Source of the DNA: Anodontia alba
Lineage: Eukaryota > Mollusca > Bivalvia > Lucinida > Lucinidae
NCBI GenBank assembly: GCA_964016985.1
Contig: OZ024824.1
Span: forward strand, 124,322,077-124,386,076
Length of the DNA: 64,000 bases
Direction: 5' to 3'
Shown piece after piece: positions 23,331 to 33,446 of the stretch (positions are counted from its first letter, which is position 1; each line of letters begins with the position of its first letter). The notes under the pieces are model-generated. The model was not told the origin of the DNA, did not search any database, and saw only the letters and a program-made list of their open reading frames with translations. A program made the position numbers and the translations under genes.

Positions 23331-23822
23331 CTCATTCAAAACAAACACCGGTTAATAACCAGTATTATCTACTACCTGGTCCAAGGGTAATTATGCAAAT
23401 TGTATATGAGATAGCATACCGTTGACCCTCGTTCGCACGAATGCGGATACCTCGGGCCGGGTTAAGAATGTCTGTTTGGATCAAATCTGATATGGAGGCA
23501 TGTTGTTTGGTTTCCCTATAGGGAAATCAACCAGGGTGTTTTCAGGTCGGTTTTATATTTTGTTTCCTCGTAACCCAAATAAGTAGTTGCGGGCATGGTA
23601 CCTAAGCCGTAAATGAAATACTAAACAGTGCGTTTTTGTCTCTTGGGGTTCGAGCTATTGGGGCTAGACTGTTTGTTAAATACATGTATGTGCTGTAAGG
23701 TATGAACAGATTATATTTCATTATCGAGACCTCGCTCATTCTCTCAATCTATCTGCCCTCTCTGTCTCTTTCTGTCTCTTCTTCTCTCTGCCAAGACTGA
23801 TGTTGTATTGTACAATAATTCT

Positions 23823-24066
23823 GGGCCCAGTTGTTCAAAGCGTCGTTAGCTTAACGAGCTCGTTAAGTGTCATTTCGTTAACTGTTTTAGCGGATTCAAT
23901 ATACAATATTCTGATATTTTTTGCTGAAAAAATGTGAGTAGCTTTTGCACTGCAAAAGCTACTCACATTTTTTCAGCAAAAAATTTCAGTATATTTGCGT
24001 ATCACTCTATGTAAATTTTAACGAATCGTTAACTAACGACGTCGTTAGCTTTGAACAACTGAGCCC
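23823..24066. mobile_element. MITE-I copy 1
   Basis: TIR GGGCCCAGTTGTTCAAAGC and complement GCTTTGAACAACTGAGCCC; centre palindrome TTTTTGCTGAAAAAATGTGA ... with GTAGCTTTTGCA/TGCAAAAGCTAC. Confidence 0.85.
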
Positions 24067-24339
24067 TGTATGGTACACCTACAGCCCGTGTTCCTATAAA
24101 TTAATTTGTATTTTCGTATTTTCTACCTCATATTACATGTTTGTAACATGTACTGAGTGTATTCAATAAAGTTGTAAAGCTGTAAAGATACTCAATTCAT
24201 ACTACTGGATAACAGCCATCAGACCTGTCAAAGTGCATTTTTGGACGCTAAGCGTTAATGGATTAATCATTATGTCAGCCTTCGTAAATATATAATAATT
24301 TAATTAGCCGGAGAACTGCACTTTCTACAAGAGTACATT

Positions 24340-24520
24340 TGCGGCTAGCATCACCATAGGCTGATCAGAGTCTTCACTGTCTGCTTGAAAATGCTTTGTA
24401 TCGTAGACTGCCCACAGAGAGCTCTGAAAAGACTCTGATCAGACTGCACGAATTATCAGGCTGATCTGAGTCTTCGCTAATCGCACGCGCAATCTTGTAG
24501 GAAATGCTGAGCCCCGGCTT
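24340..24520. repeat. family H repeat
   Basis: GGCTGATCAGAGTCTTC and AAAGACTCTGATCAGACTGC ... CAGGCTGATCTGAGTCTTCG. Confidence 0.65.
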
Positions 24521-24559
24521 CTTTTCTTGTTCAATCTTATGTATATTCAGTTAGATTAT

Positions 24560-24735
24560 TATGTACCGTTTTTATCCTAAATAAATATTGGAACACCTTA
24601 ACGCCTTACAGTACTTTGAAAACGTCTCTTTTCCCACCTGTTGATGTGTCTAAAATTGTTAAAACAGCGTAGGTCTACACTGTTTGCTAAGGCCTGTCTG
24701 TCCCAATACTTAGGATTATTACGATAACTGTCATT
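24560..24735. mobile_element. MITE-N copy, decayed
   Basis: TACCGTTTTTATCCTAAATA left, CCTGTTGATGTGTCTAAAAT, GGTCTACACTGTTTGC, CCCAATACTTAGGATTATTA right. Confidence 0.6.
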
Positions 24736-25165
24736 TCATGACAGTTGCCACATGTACTTCAATTGGGGAGTATCAATATAAAATTATGGTTTAGCACTAA
24801 ACAAATATACACACCTTTCTTTTAAATTCATAATACCACGACAATTTGTAAAGTTATAATATGTTGATAATCACTAAAAATATAACATACTGGCGTGATG
24901 GCGTGATGGTCTGTGGAATGTCACTCTCATACCAGTCGACCAAGAGTATTTATGTCTTTGTGAAAGTTACGCGCATATTTCACGCGCAATGGCACGAATA
25001 CGCACGTGCAATCGCACGAATACGCGCAAACGTTTTGCTGCTTTTGCTGACAGCCTATTCTTAGGTGTCCGTAGAAGGAAACCACGCATCATATTTTTCA
25101 TATATTCAACATGTGATTTTGTAAAGTAACACTGATTAGACACATCACTTCATTTTTTTTTCCAA
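24736..25165. other. no gene recognised
   Basis: AT-rich with a CG-containing stretch of ACGCGCA/CGCACG phrases near 24965-25030. Confidence 0.5.
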
Positions 25166-25167
25166 AT

Positions 25168-25380
25168 ACCGTAATGATCCTAAGTATTTAAACAGACAGC
25201 CTTTAGCAAACAGTGTATACCGAGATCAGACGCCGCATGATGCGGCGTTTGATCTCGGTCTTCACTGTTTGCCACTCGACCAACAATTTTAGACATATTA
25301 ACAAGTAAATAGACGTTTTCAAATTGTAGGACAAGTATGACAAAGCGTAAAGGTGTCCCAATATTTAGGGTAAATACGGT
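25168..25380. mobile_element. MITE-N copy, well preserved
   Basis: TACCGTAATGATCCTAAG left and TATTTAGGGTAAATACGGT right; palindrome GCAAACAGTGTATACCGAGA ... TCTCGGTCTTCACTGTTTGC with GATCAGACGCCGCA core. Confidence 0.8.
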
Positions 25381-25456
25381 GTTTGACTTCAGTAGCTCAA
25401 GTCACCATATATCCGCTTTTACCGGTCATTTTCACCTCTCACTGACATACCCTTAA

Positions 25457-25649
25457 ACTTGTGTACCGCCTGGACAACTTCAGCGGAAGACAGGCAGATT
25501 GCAGTTTTCTTATTTTTCACAGAAATAGGGTTTGACATATCATGTAAATTGTCCCTGGGAGAAAGCTTGCATGTCAACCTTCATTTATGGGAAAAAGTAA
25601 AACATATTTTAACCACTGTCTGCTGAAACCTGTACCCAGCCTTCTTAGG
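25457..25649. mobile_element. MITE-G copy 4
   Basis: TTAA 25453-25456 and 25650-25653; GGGTTTGACATATCATGTAA palindrome arm with decayed partner. Confidence 0.7.
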
Positions 25650-25654
25650 TTAAC

Positions 25655-26350
25655 AGAACAAGCAACCCATACAGTTCACGCGAGAAGGCGTCTTAGAGTA
25701 TATGCGAAACGGCTGCTCGGATAATCCTGGACATTCACAGTCGTCTACGGTCATATTCTAACAATTTAAGCCCGACCAGACTGCGCTCTCTGCATATGCC
25801 ATAATATACCCTTTCTATGGCACGACTTATATGACAACACCATATCACAAAATCTAGTCTTACTGATGGCGATAGGGGTGGATGCCAAGCTGATTTTTGC
25901 CTCTGAGGGCCAAAAATAGGTCAAAGGTCAAATGAGTGCAAAACTGATTATTTGGATATTTAGAGACGAAATGTGTGAATACTATTGCTACAGACTTAGT
26001 TTAAAACATAGTTTTAATTCATGTTAACAGTTTTAAAGGCTTTTGCTAAGATTGTTTTGCTATTTGTATTTTCATAGGGTTAAGAAATTGAAAATAACCG
26101 TTGATGTAAGCATTATTTCCTTTTATTTGACGGATGTGATCTGGGCATTAGGCCGCTGGCCAGCTATGGTTTATCTCACCCTCGGGGGCGGGGATGGGGG
26201 GGGGGGGGGGGAAGGGGGGGATTTTGTAGACTATGGTTTTCTTAAAGCCTATTATCTTGCAAATATTTTGCAACATGTAGCCTCTTGACGATGGAAGTGT
26301 TACCTAGTATCAGTCTGTTACATTTGTTACCCATACAAAACGTATAATAC
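25655..26350. other. no gene recognised; G-run 26178-26220
   Basis: Ends with a 40-base G-rich tract interrupted by GA. No coding support. Confidence 0.5.
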
Positions 26351-26362
26351 TATATGAAACTA

Positions 26363-26705
26363 TTTAAAAAAGGTACCACAATCACAAACCGCAGCCCTTC
26401 CCAAACCCCAAGAGGAAGAGGAAACGGACAAATCCAAACAAGCACAAATCGAACAAACGTACGAAAAGCACTAAGATTAGCTCTCTCTTCCCCAAGCGAG
26501 GTAATCGCAATACTAAAAGGACTGAAAAACACAAGAACAAAATGACACACGGAAAGACATACAACAAATCGCCTCGTAGAATAAACCACAAAGCAACAAA
26601 GAGTAAGACTAACACCGGGACCACCGCCTTAGAACGGTCAGTAGAGTAAACCACCGGGGGGTTTAAAGCACTTTTACAGCTAGCAAACTTCACCCTGGGT
26701 CCCGA
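26363..26705 (-). mobile_element. R1-type element, 3' part
   Basis: Reverse complement of about 61565-61915 in this window, including GGCTGCGGTTTGTGATTGTG, GACCGTTCTAAGGCGGTGG and GGGACCCAGGGTGAAG. The A-rich end near 26365 corresponds to the 3' tail. Confidence 0.8.
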
Positions 26706-26711
26706 TGCCAC

Positions 26712-26860
26712 TCTTAATCACAACAAGTAAAACAGAAAGCAAAATGGGCAGCTGTTAAAGGTGACCAAAATGCTAGCATCACAAAACAACTAGTAAAACA
26801 GAAAGCAAAGTGGGCAGCTGTTGAAGACGGTGACCACAATGCTAGCATCACAACACATAC
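26712..26860. repeat. tandem duplication, about 64-bp unit
   Basis: GTAAAACAGAAAGCAAAATG-GGCAGCTGTT ... GGTGACCAAAATGCTAGCATCACA occurs twice in a row. Confidence 0.8.
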
Positions 26861-26884
26861 AGAAAAAAAAGAAAAAAAGAAAGA

Positions 26885-26995
26885 AAAAAAAGTAAGAAAA
26901 CACCAGGACCACTGCCTTAGAACGGTCAGTAGAAAAAAAAAACTACCAGGGGTTTAAAGCACTTTTACAGCTAGCTAACTTCGCCCTTAATTAAA
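26885..26995 (-). mobile_element. R1-type element, short 3' fragment
   Basis: ACTGCCTTAGAACGGTCAGT and GGGGTTTAAAGCACTTTTAC, as in the preceding R1 fragment. Confidence 0.65.
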
Positions 26996-27015
26996 CCTAT
27001 AAGTATTGAAGCAAA

Positions 27016-27031
27016 ATTAATAACATGTTCA

Positions 27032-27116
<85 letters not shown>

Positions 27117-27131
27117 GAACATGTTATTAAT
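27016..27131. repeat. (TA)n enclosed in an 18-bp inverted repeat
   Basis: Arms ATTAATAACATGTTCAAA (27016-27033) and its exact complement (27114-27131) with about 78 bp of TA between. The entire segment is self-complementary. Confidence 0.95.
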
Positions 27132-28353
27132 ATATATATATATATGACATTACAAAAGAATCCACTAGCTACAAAATGTGATGATGAAAGTTCTTTTTTG
27201 GCCTTACATGCCGTTACGCATGTTACATTTTCTACTCTACCCTTTAAAAATGAGTATTTTAGCTCAAATAGTCCATTTTCTTAGATTGGACACTGCCCAT
27301 ATGACCTCAATCGTTCAATTCATGATAAGGTATACCCTTTTCAAAGCTGCAAAATATCTATATATTTTATAATTTGTCAGTCATTTGGTGATAAGCAAAG
27401 TCGCCCCACTGTAAAGGCAATATAGAAATACATTATTTTCACATAATAACACATCAAATGCAGCCTCGAATAAACTAAAGTGAATTCTTATCAAATCATT
27501 ATATCTGTGTAACCTGAGATAAATAGGTGTATTAAAACCTGTGGCTGTTGTATCATTCTTACTATAATAACGAAGGTAACGCCTGAAATATCTATATAGT
27601 GCGGGATTTGGTTTTCTGTATGGTATTCTGCATCAGTATTTTGTACCTCTATTTTGTAATATCTAAAATTCTTTGATATACATTTCCGAAAAAGCTGGAT
27701 AACATACATGGACTGGGAACCCAGTGATGACCAGTAAATATATTCGCTGTGCGCTCAATGAATAGCTAATGTCCCCAGCTTTCTTTGTGCAAACAGCAAA
27801 GACTGGTCGGAGCGGACGCCGAGGCTGATCTGATTCTTCTCTGTGTGCACAGTTCATTTATTGGTTATGTCATGCTGTAGCGAAAAAACAATTAAGTTAA
27901 TACACTATAAATAATATAACATCTTGCCTTAAGGTTTTCCCCCAAACTAATATTGTTGCTTTCTAAAATATACAGAAAGAGGATTATCCTAAAAGATAAG
28001 TATGTAACATTAGGTAAATTTGGTAACATAACACAATGAAATTAAAACTTACAGCAATTCAGTGACTTTAGCACCTTTAGAGTGCTCCAGTCTTATTAAG
28101 AAAACAAAATGGTATATAACATTTCATTTGTTATTAATGTTCCATGCACATCTTTGTACATTTTTCTATTATAACATAATAAACTACTAAGCTAAAACTC
28201 ATGAACAAAACTATTAGGCAACATCAGGTTAATATTGTTTGTTATTTAGCTTGAGTAAGCATTACAAAATTACACAAGGCTTTGAAATTTAATCAATAAA
28301 AAGGCCTAGATAAAACTAGTTTTAGTGTCAGAATATGCATTCAGAGCAACAGA
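27132..28353. other. no gene recognised
   Basis: Repeat-poor AT-rich DNA; one weak family H trace near 27790-27840. No exon with supported splice sites. Confidence 0.5.
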
Positions 28354-28460
28354 CCCAGTCAGCATTCTACGTAAATCTATATCGGGCCGTCATCGGCCCG
28401 TCAGGGTAGCTGACGGGCCGATGACGGCCCGATGTAGATTTACGTAGAATGCTAGCTGGG
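28354..28460. mobile_element. MITE-F2 palindrome, copy 2
   Basis: Arms perfect over most of the length; same ends as 13043-13149. Confidence 0.9.
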
Positions 28461-29359
28461 GAAATTGTATTTTTAAGCAGCATAGTATGTTTCCAGGGTG
28501 TATTTGGAAAACTGAACAGTGTCTTGGCAGAAGGAAATTAGCGTTAAGGAACACGGGGCTGTTACTTTAATAGTAATGGTTTGTCTAATTTTGGCAGGTT
28601 TCTAGAAACACAATATAAGTTGTAAGAGTCTAAAGGTAGATATGCAGAGTCTGATTAATTATAACAGTTACAATTGTGTTACACTGGTTGCCAGACATGA
28701 TAGATAAATGATAATATCTGGTAATGGTAGTAATAAGCTAGTTGACTATTCACATTAACAAAATCATTGAACATAAGCAGGTACAAAGACATTGTCATGC
28801 CTGAAATTGCAATGGAAATAAAACGAAACAATAGGATGCCTTATCTTATCTTGGCACTAGAATAACCTATTAGTAAATGGGTATTTCGTTATCTTATATA
28901 TGTTACTTTCAGGGTAGAGTGATTTTTAATATTATACTCTCTTGGCCGCTAAAAACTAATTCAGACTCTGCCTTAATACATATAAGGTCCAGAGACACAA
29001 CCAAACCTATCAGTTACTGTTATACTGTCACTGTTTTGACTATCAAGTACACGTTTTGGAGGTCCCTTATGAAGTAACGAAGCAAATGGAAACTGTTGAG
29101 ATTAATGCTATTTTGTGTTACTATCAGTACATATATAATAAGACTTTTGTATTATTTTATAATTATGATGGTTTTCTTATCATTTTTAATGATATATAAT
29201 AGCAAACATTTAATTAATTTGTATGTCCTCAATTTAATTGATGTATGACTGATCTTAAGGTATTTGTTTACATGAAATTTCATAATATAGCAATTTCTTT
29301 TGAAACAAACTGTCTTCTAGCCAGTGTTGGACATTTAACCTTTATACCATATGGTAATA
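28461..29359. other. no gene recognised
   Basis: Unique-looking AT-rich sequence downstream of the receptor gene. Confidence 0.5.
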
Positions 29360-29638
29360 CATCACGAGAACACGCCAATATAATTTTGACCCCCTTAAAC
29401 CCCACTTTTATATATTAAAACTGGGGTTTACAGGGGTATACATTAATTTTCGTATTTCTGCTCTAAACATAGATTGTGGGTACTCGTTAGAACCGCCTCG
29501 GCGATGCGATTCTAACGAGTACCCACAATCTAGGTTTTGTACAGAAATATGAAAAATATCTGATTTTTTTATTTTAGATTTTTCATTTTTTTGGTGGTAA
29601 AATTTTCAGCATATTAGAATAGGCGTGTTTTCGTAATA
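29360..29638 (-). mobile_element. MITE-A copy 11
   Basis: Complete, with mismatches in one palindrome arm (GGCGATGCGATTC). Confidence 0.94.
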
Positions 29639-29886
29639 GAAAAGTGTCCAAATGTGCATGCTGTGCATTTTGCTGCATTCTAGAGTTTACTAAAATTGTA
29701 GTGGTAATGCATAGATGATATTATTATCATTTTGTTTACCACTGTACTTTTTTTTGTAAATTCAACTTATAAAATAAATCCCATTGAATCATTGTGCCCT
29801 CAGGATGTTGCATGTTTTCACTTTATTATCGGTCTGTATAGATATTAGAGGAGTATCAGTAATATAGGGATCAAACATGTTTTTTC

Positions 29887-30000
29887 ATGCATTAACATTC
29901 GCCAGGTCCCGTGGGAGGTGTTGAAAACTTGAGGCCGAAGGCCGCGGTTTTCAACAACTCCCAAGGCACCTGGCGAATGTTAACGCAATGCAAAACCACG
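29887..30000. repeat. imperfect inverted repeat
   Basis: TTAACATTCGCCAGGTCCCG ... AGGCACCTGGCGAATGTTAA around GAGGCCGAAGGCCGCGG. A relative lies at 50397-50484. Confidence 0.75.
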
Positions 30001-30675
30001 TTCGATCGCTATTATTGCATAACTGAAAACATTTGCTATATTTCGCTTTAGTTTTTGCACTATTTTGTTTCGCCTTTTCACAGATGCCTCGCGAAAGTAA
30101 TTTCCACGGACTATGCTCGTTCTAGGGCCGGGCAGTACACATCTCGTAACGGCAGCAAATCTGTGACCCCGGTTCGATCATATTGAAAGTTGCGTAGCCG
30201 TGCATTAACAGCGCGTGAATTGCCTTGTTAATACACGGTTTTTCGCCGGTTAATGTACGGCTGTTAATAACGTGTCACACTGCTTTTTTTTTTTTCATTA
30301 ATTTGTATTATGGAGCTGTATTGAAGAGCTTTCCCTGCACACACTGCCTATAGACAACTTTTCTGATATCACAACACGCAAACTGGCATATAATGTGTGT
30401 AACAGTATGAAGTATGCAATATTGCAGTCTTCTAGACGGAGTTAGGTTTTAGAACAGCAGCTTTATGCATAGACCTCAAGCAACGAAGCGCTCATATAAT
30501 ACGTATGTATGAAAAAGGGCTATTTCTGTATTTGTTATAGGATACATTTTACTGTTTTAAAGATAAAAAATACCAATCCTATGCCCTAGCAGACGTTTGA
30601 CGAGGGTTTACTACAATGTATAAAAGTATCTGAAAAATAATTCACTATTTTTGTTCTTAAAAGAATTTAAGAAAA
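30001..30675. other. no gene recognised
   Basis: Contains GCGTAGCCGTGCATTAACAG and GGTTAATGTACGGCTGTTAA, a weak inverted repeat at 30193-30265. Confidence 0.45.
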
Positions 30676-30810
30676 TAAAAGGTGAAAAGAAACGTCCAGG
30701 GGGTGCCACAATCACAAGTCACAGCCAATCCCAGACTCTAAGGGGAAGAGGAAAGAGACACAAACCAACACGCACAAAACAAACAAATGCACGAAAGGCA
30801 CCTGATTTTC
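30676..30810 (-). mobile_element. R1-type element, 3' fragment
   Basis: GGGGTGCCACAATCACAAG and AAGGGGAAGAGGAAAGAGAC match the complement of the R1 tail near 61850-61910. Confidence 0.7.
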
Positions 30811-32125
30811 TTTCATATTTATGTACAAACTATCAACAGCTTTTATGCAATGTAGACAAAGAAGCACTCAAAATGTAACATACATAACATAAAGAAATGC
30901 ATTAAGCATTTATTAAAAATTTATTATGAATAAAATCAATCTTGGTAGTTAAATACATTGAACTAAGTGCAATCACAGCATAGAAAATGTAAAAGAAACA
31001 GAAATAAGGATACCTTACACAAAAGAGGTTTAAGCTGTTTCACGGTAACTAGCGTTCCTTATGTCATTTGTTAAGTCTAGTTGTTGTTGTTGTTTTTTTT
31101 GTGTGTGTGTTTTTTTGTTGTTGTTGTTGTTGTTTTTTGTTGTTGTTTTTTTTCTCATTTATATTAATGTACGAATGAGGACATACAGTGTTTCTTTTTT
31201 GTAAAACGGCATTAGATTAAATTTCTAGTCATTGACCGGTAATAGTATTTCAACAAGTTATATCATGACACTTAACTGTTAAGCAACGTATGTAACATTT
31301 ATATCGTCAGTTCAGACGTTCAGATAGCTGTCTGCAAAAAACAGCATGCATTAATAGCATTAAGCAAGCATGCTAGTAAATAAGAATATTGGTACTTTAG
31401 AATTTATTTCAATGTATATTTATTGTTTTCAGGGTAACGTTGGTAACACGGCTGTTGCAAGCAAACGCTACCACCGCCAGAGGACTAACAACTGTCATTT
31501 TGTTTCTTATATAATGTTCTTTTAGAAAATTATAGAATACAAAATTTCCCCTCAGGACTCTATAGCCGGCCGAAGGTCTAATGATTTATCCCAAAGGATT
31601 ATTTTTTATATCTTATTTGTTTGTTTTAGCCATGTTGGACGGGCAGAATTGCGATGACAAACGCATGAACATACACCCATAAAATATGACTAAATATGTG
31701 TTTCAACCTCTTACAAAGAGAAATTGTTGGATTCGGAAGTCCAGAGGTCCTAAAATGTATTCAAGATTTATAAATTGCAAACAAATATAAAATTGTGCAC
31801 TCGTTGATCTCTGACCTATATTCTGACCTTATAAGGTCAAAGCCGCGATGGCACCCGGCCGTACGGTAATCAGGACATATTTGCGCTTATGCTAGCAGCA
31901 ATGAAACACTTCTACTCAAAAATGCCATTCTCGAAAAAATAAGCGTTTCTTCCTTTTCTGGCAGGTTAACTATAACTATTTTTTGGATACTTGGCGTCGT
32001 ACTAACACTTGCCGGTAGAATGGCTCCCGGTAAAATACCATATCATGTTCGGAAGACATCCGGGACGTTGAAAACACTTAAATTGGATCCTTTATTGGAA
32101 CCAATTAACTTGATGTTATTCTATA
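30811..32125. other. downstream flank or 3' UTR of the receptor gene
   Basis: No repeats beyond a TTG-rich tract at 31078-31150. May contain the receptor 3' UTR; no other exon supported. Confidence 0.4.
32091..32096 (-). promoter_or_regulatory. possible polyadenylation signal of the receptor gene
   Basis: AATAAA on the minus strand, 30 bases after the stop codon. It would give an unusually short 3' UTR, so a signal further downstream (for example the TTTATT motifs near 30.9-31.4 kb) may be used instead. Confidence 0.3.
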
Positions 32126-33446
32126 TCAGACATCGCTACTTTCAATACAAGCCATGTCCAGATTCACTCCTCTTTCTCGCATGAAAGATTGAAACTGAAG
32201 CATACTGGATTCCTCCTTTTCAATGGCTTGCACGCACTGCTGGGTCATGTCATCCGTGCTTTTAGAACATGCCAGTGATGGTAAAGAAGTGTCTCCTTTC
32301 GAACTGCAGCTACTTTGGCTAAAGGCACTCGGTCTTTTAAATTCGTTAATTAGCAAAGAATTACAAGAGACGAATGGTGTGATCGGGGATGATGCCCGAC
32401 GCCTAGGACAAATACTATTTTGACTTAGTTTAAGAGTGTTTTCTGCACCAGGTACAAACGCTAAACTATGATTGGATACTGATTTGTGACATTTGGCACT
32501 TGTTTTTCTTTGTTGGTCTTTCAAACTTGCTGAAGAGCCATTGTCTTTATAAAGCAACGGATCTTTGATCACACTAGTTGTAATACCATCGGCTTTATTT
32601 TCAACTAACAGTTGACATGTCGGTCTATTTTCTGTATTGTCTATATGATTTAGGAAGTCAACCTTTGTGTCTGTTTCACTGTCGGGTGTCAACAATTTGT
32701 TTCCTAACGGATTTAAATAATTACTCATATCTTCGTCATGTATACATATAGGCGCAACATTATGTGCCTGCAGTAAGTCTGAAATACTATCATAGTATTC
32801 GAAGTCTTCTTCGTTTTCTATTTCATCTGATGTTGAAATAGGACTATCTGAATACCCGGGATATAATAATTTAGTTCTTTCTTGTGCCGTCTGAGAAATA
32901 TTACTTACTCCATAAACACCTTTCTTCTTTGAACCATTCCTGGTTAAACTAATGGGAGATGACAGCCGTCTATGGTGTTCAAACCTTTCATTTGGGTTGA
33001 TTTTGATGTTCATGAATTCATCATCTAAGGCCGATGATCTCTCGATCTTTTTGCCATTACGGCGCCTTAAATATGGCATTCTAAGTATGCTTTTAAGCAT
33101 TTCTGTATCGGTTTGTGTAGATAGATCCTTAGTCTCAAACGACACGCGTCTACCTTTAAGATCATCTAATTCATCTTTGGAACTAATAGTACTCAATCGC
33201 TCGTCCAACGATCCACTTGGCGCCATTTTAGCCCAAGAAAATGACTGTGGTTTGGTGTCGTTCGCAGCTGTCATTTGTACATGGAATGAATTGTCCCTAT
33301 TAAGTCTTGCCGCAGAGACTCTAGGTACCGTCATGTTCTTTCTGTGATTCAATGGTGGTGCCTGGTTCAGATTTCCTCCTTTCAGTCTAGCTAGTAAACT
33401 CCTACGTCTAGTTCCCTTATTTGAACCCTCTCCGTATCTCTTATCC
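32126..33446 (-). CDS. receptor last exon: long cytoplasmic tail
   Basis: 1321 nt, acceptor TATCTTTAG, encoding 439 residues and a TGA-type stop region at 32126-32128. The split Arg codon AG|G joins it to the TM exon. The tail begins basic (GTRRRSLLARLKGG) and continues Ser/Thr-rich and acidic patches without recognised domains, as expected of group I tails. It ends CIESSDV, fitting a class I PDZ ligand (S-x-V). SSPITPF resembles, but does not match, the Homer ligand PPxxF. A TTTATT (AATAAA on the coding strand) lies 30 bases after the stop. Confidence 0.9.

Noticed and set aside
26350..26711. Overlapping minus-strand frames with LFVRLFDLCLF
   Set aside because: Same R1 3' region in reverse orientation; two overlapping frames are open and neither is conserved.
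32223..33347. Plus-strand frames of 66 and 131 codons
   Set aside because: Antisense shadows of the receptor tail exon, which has splice support and phase agreement.
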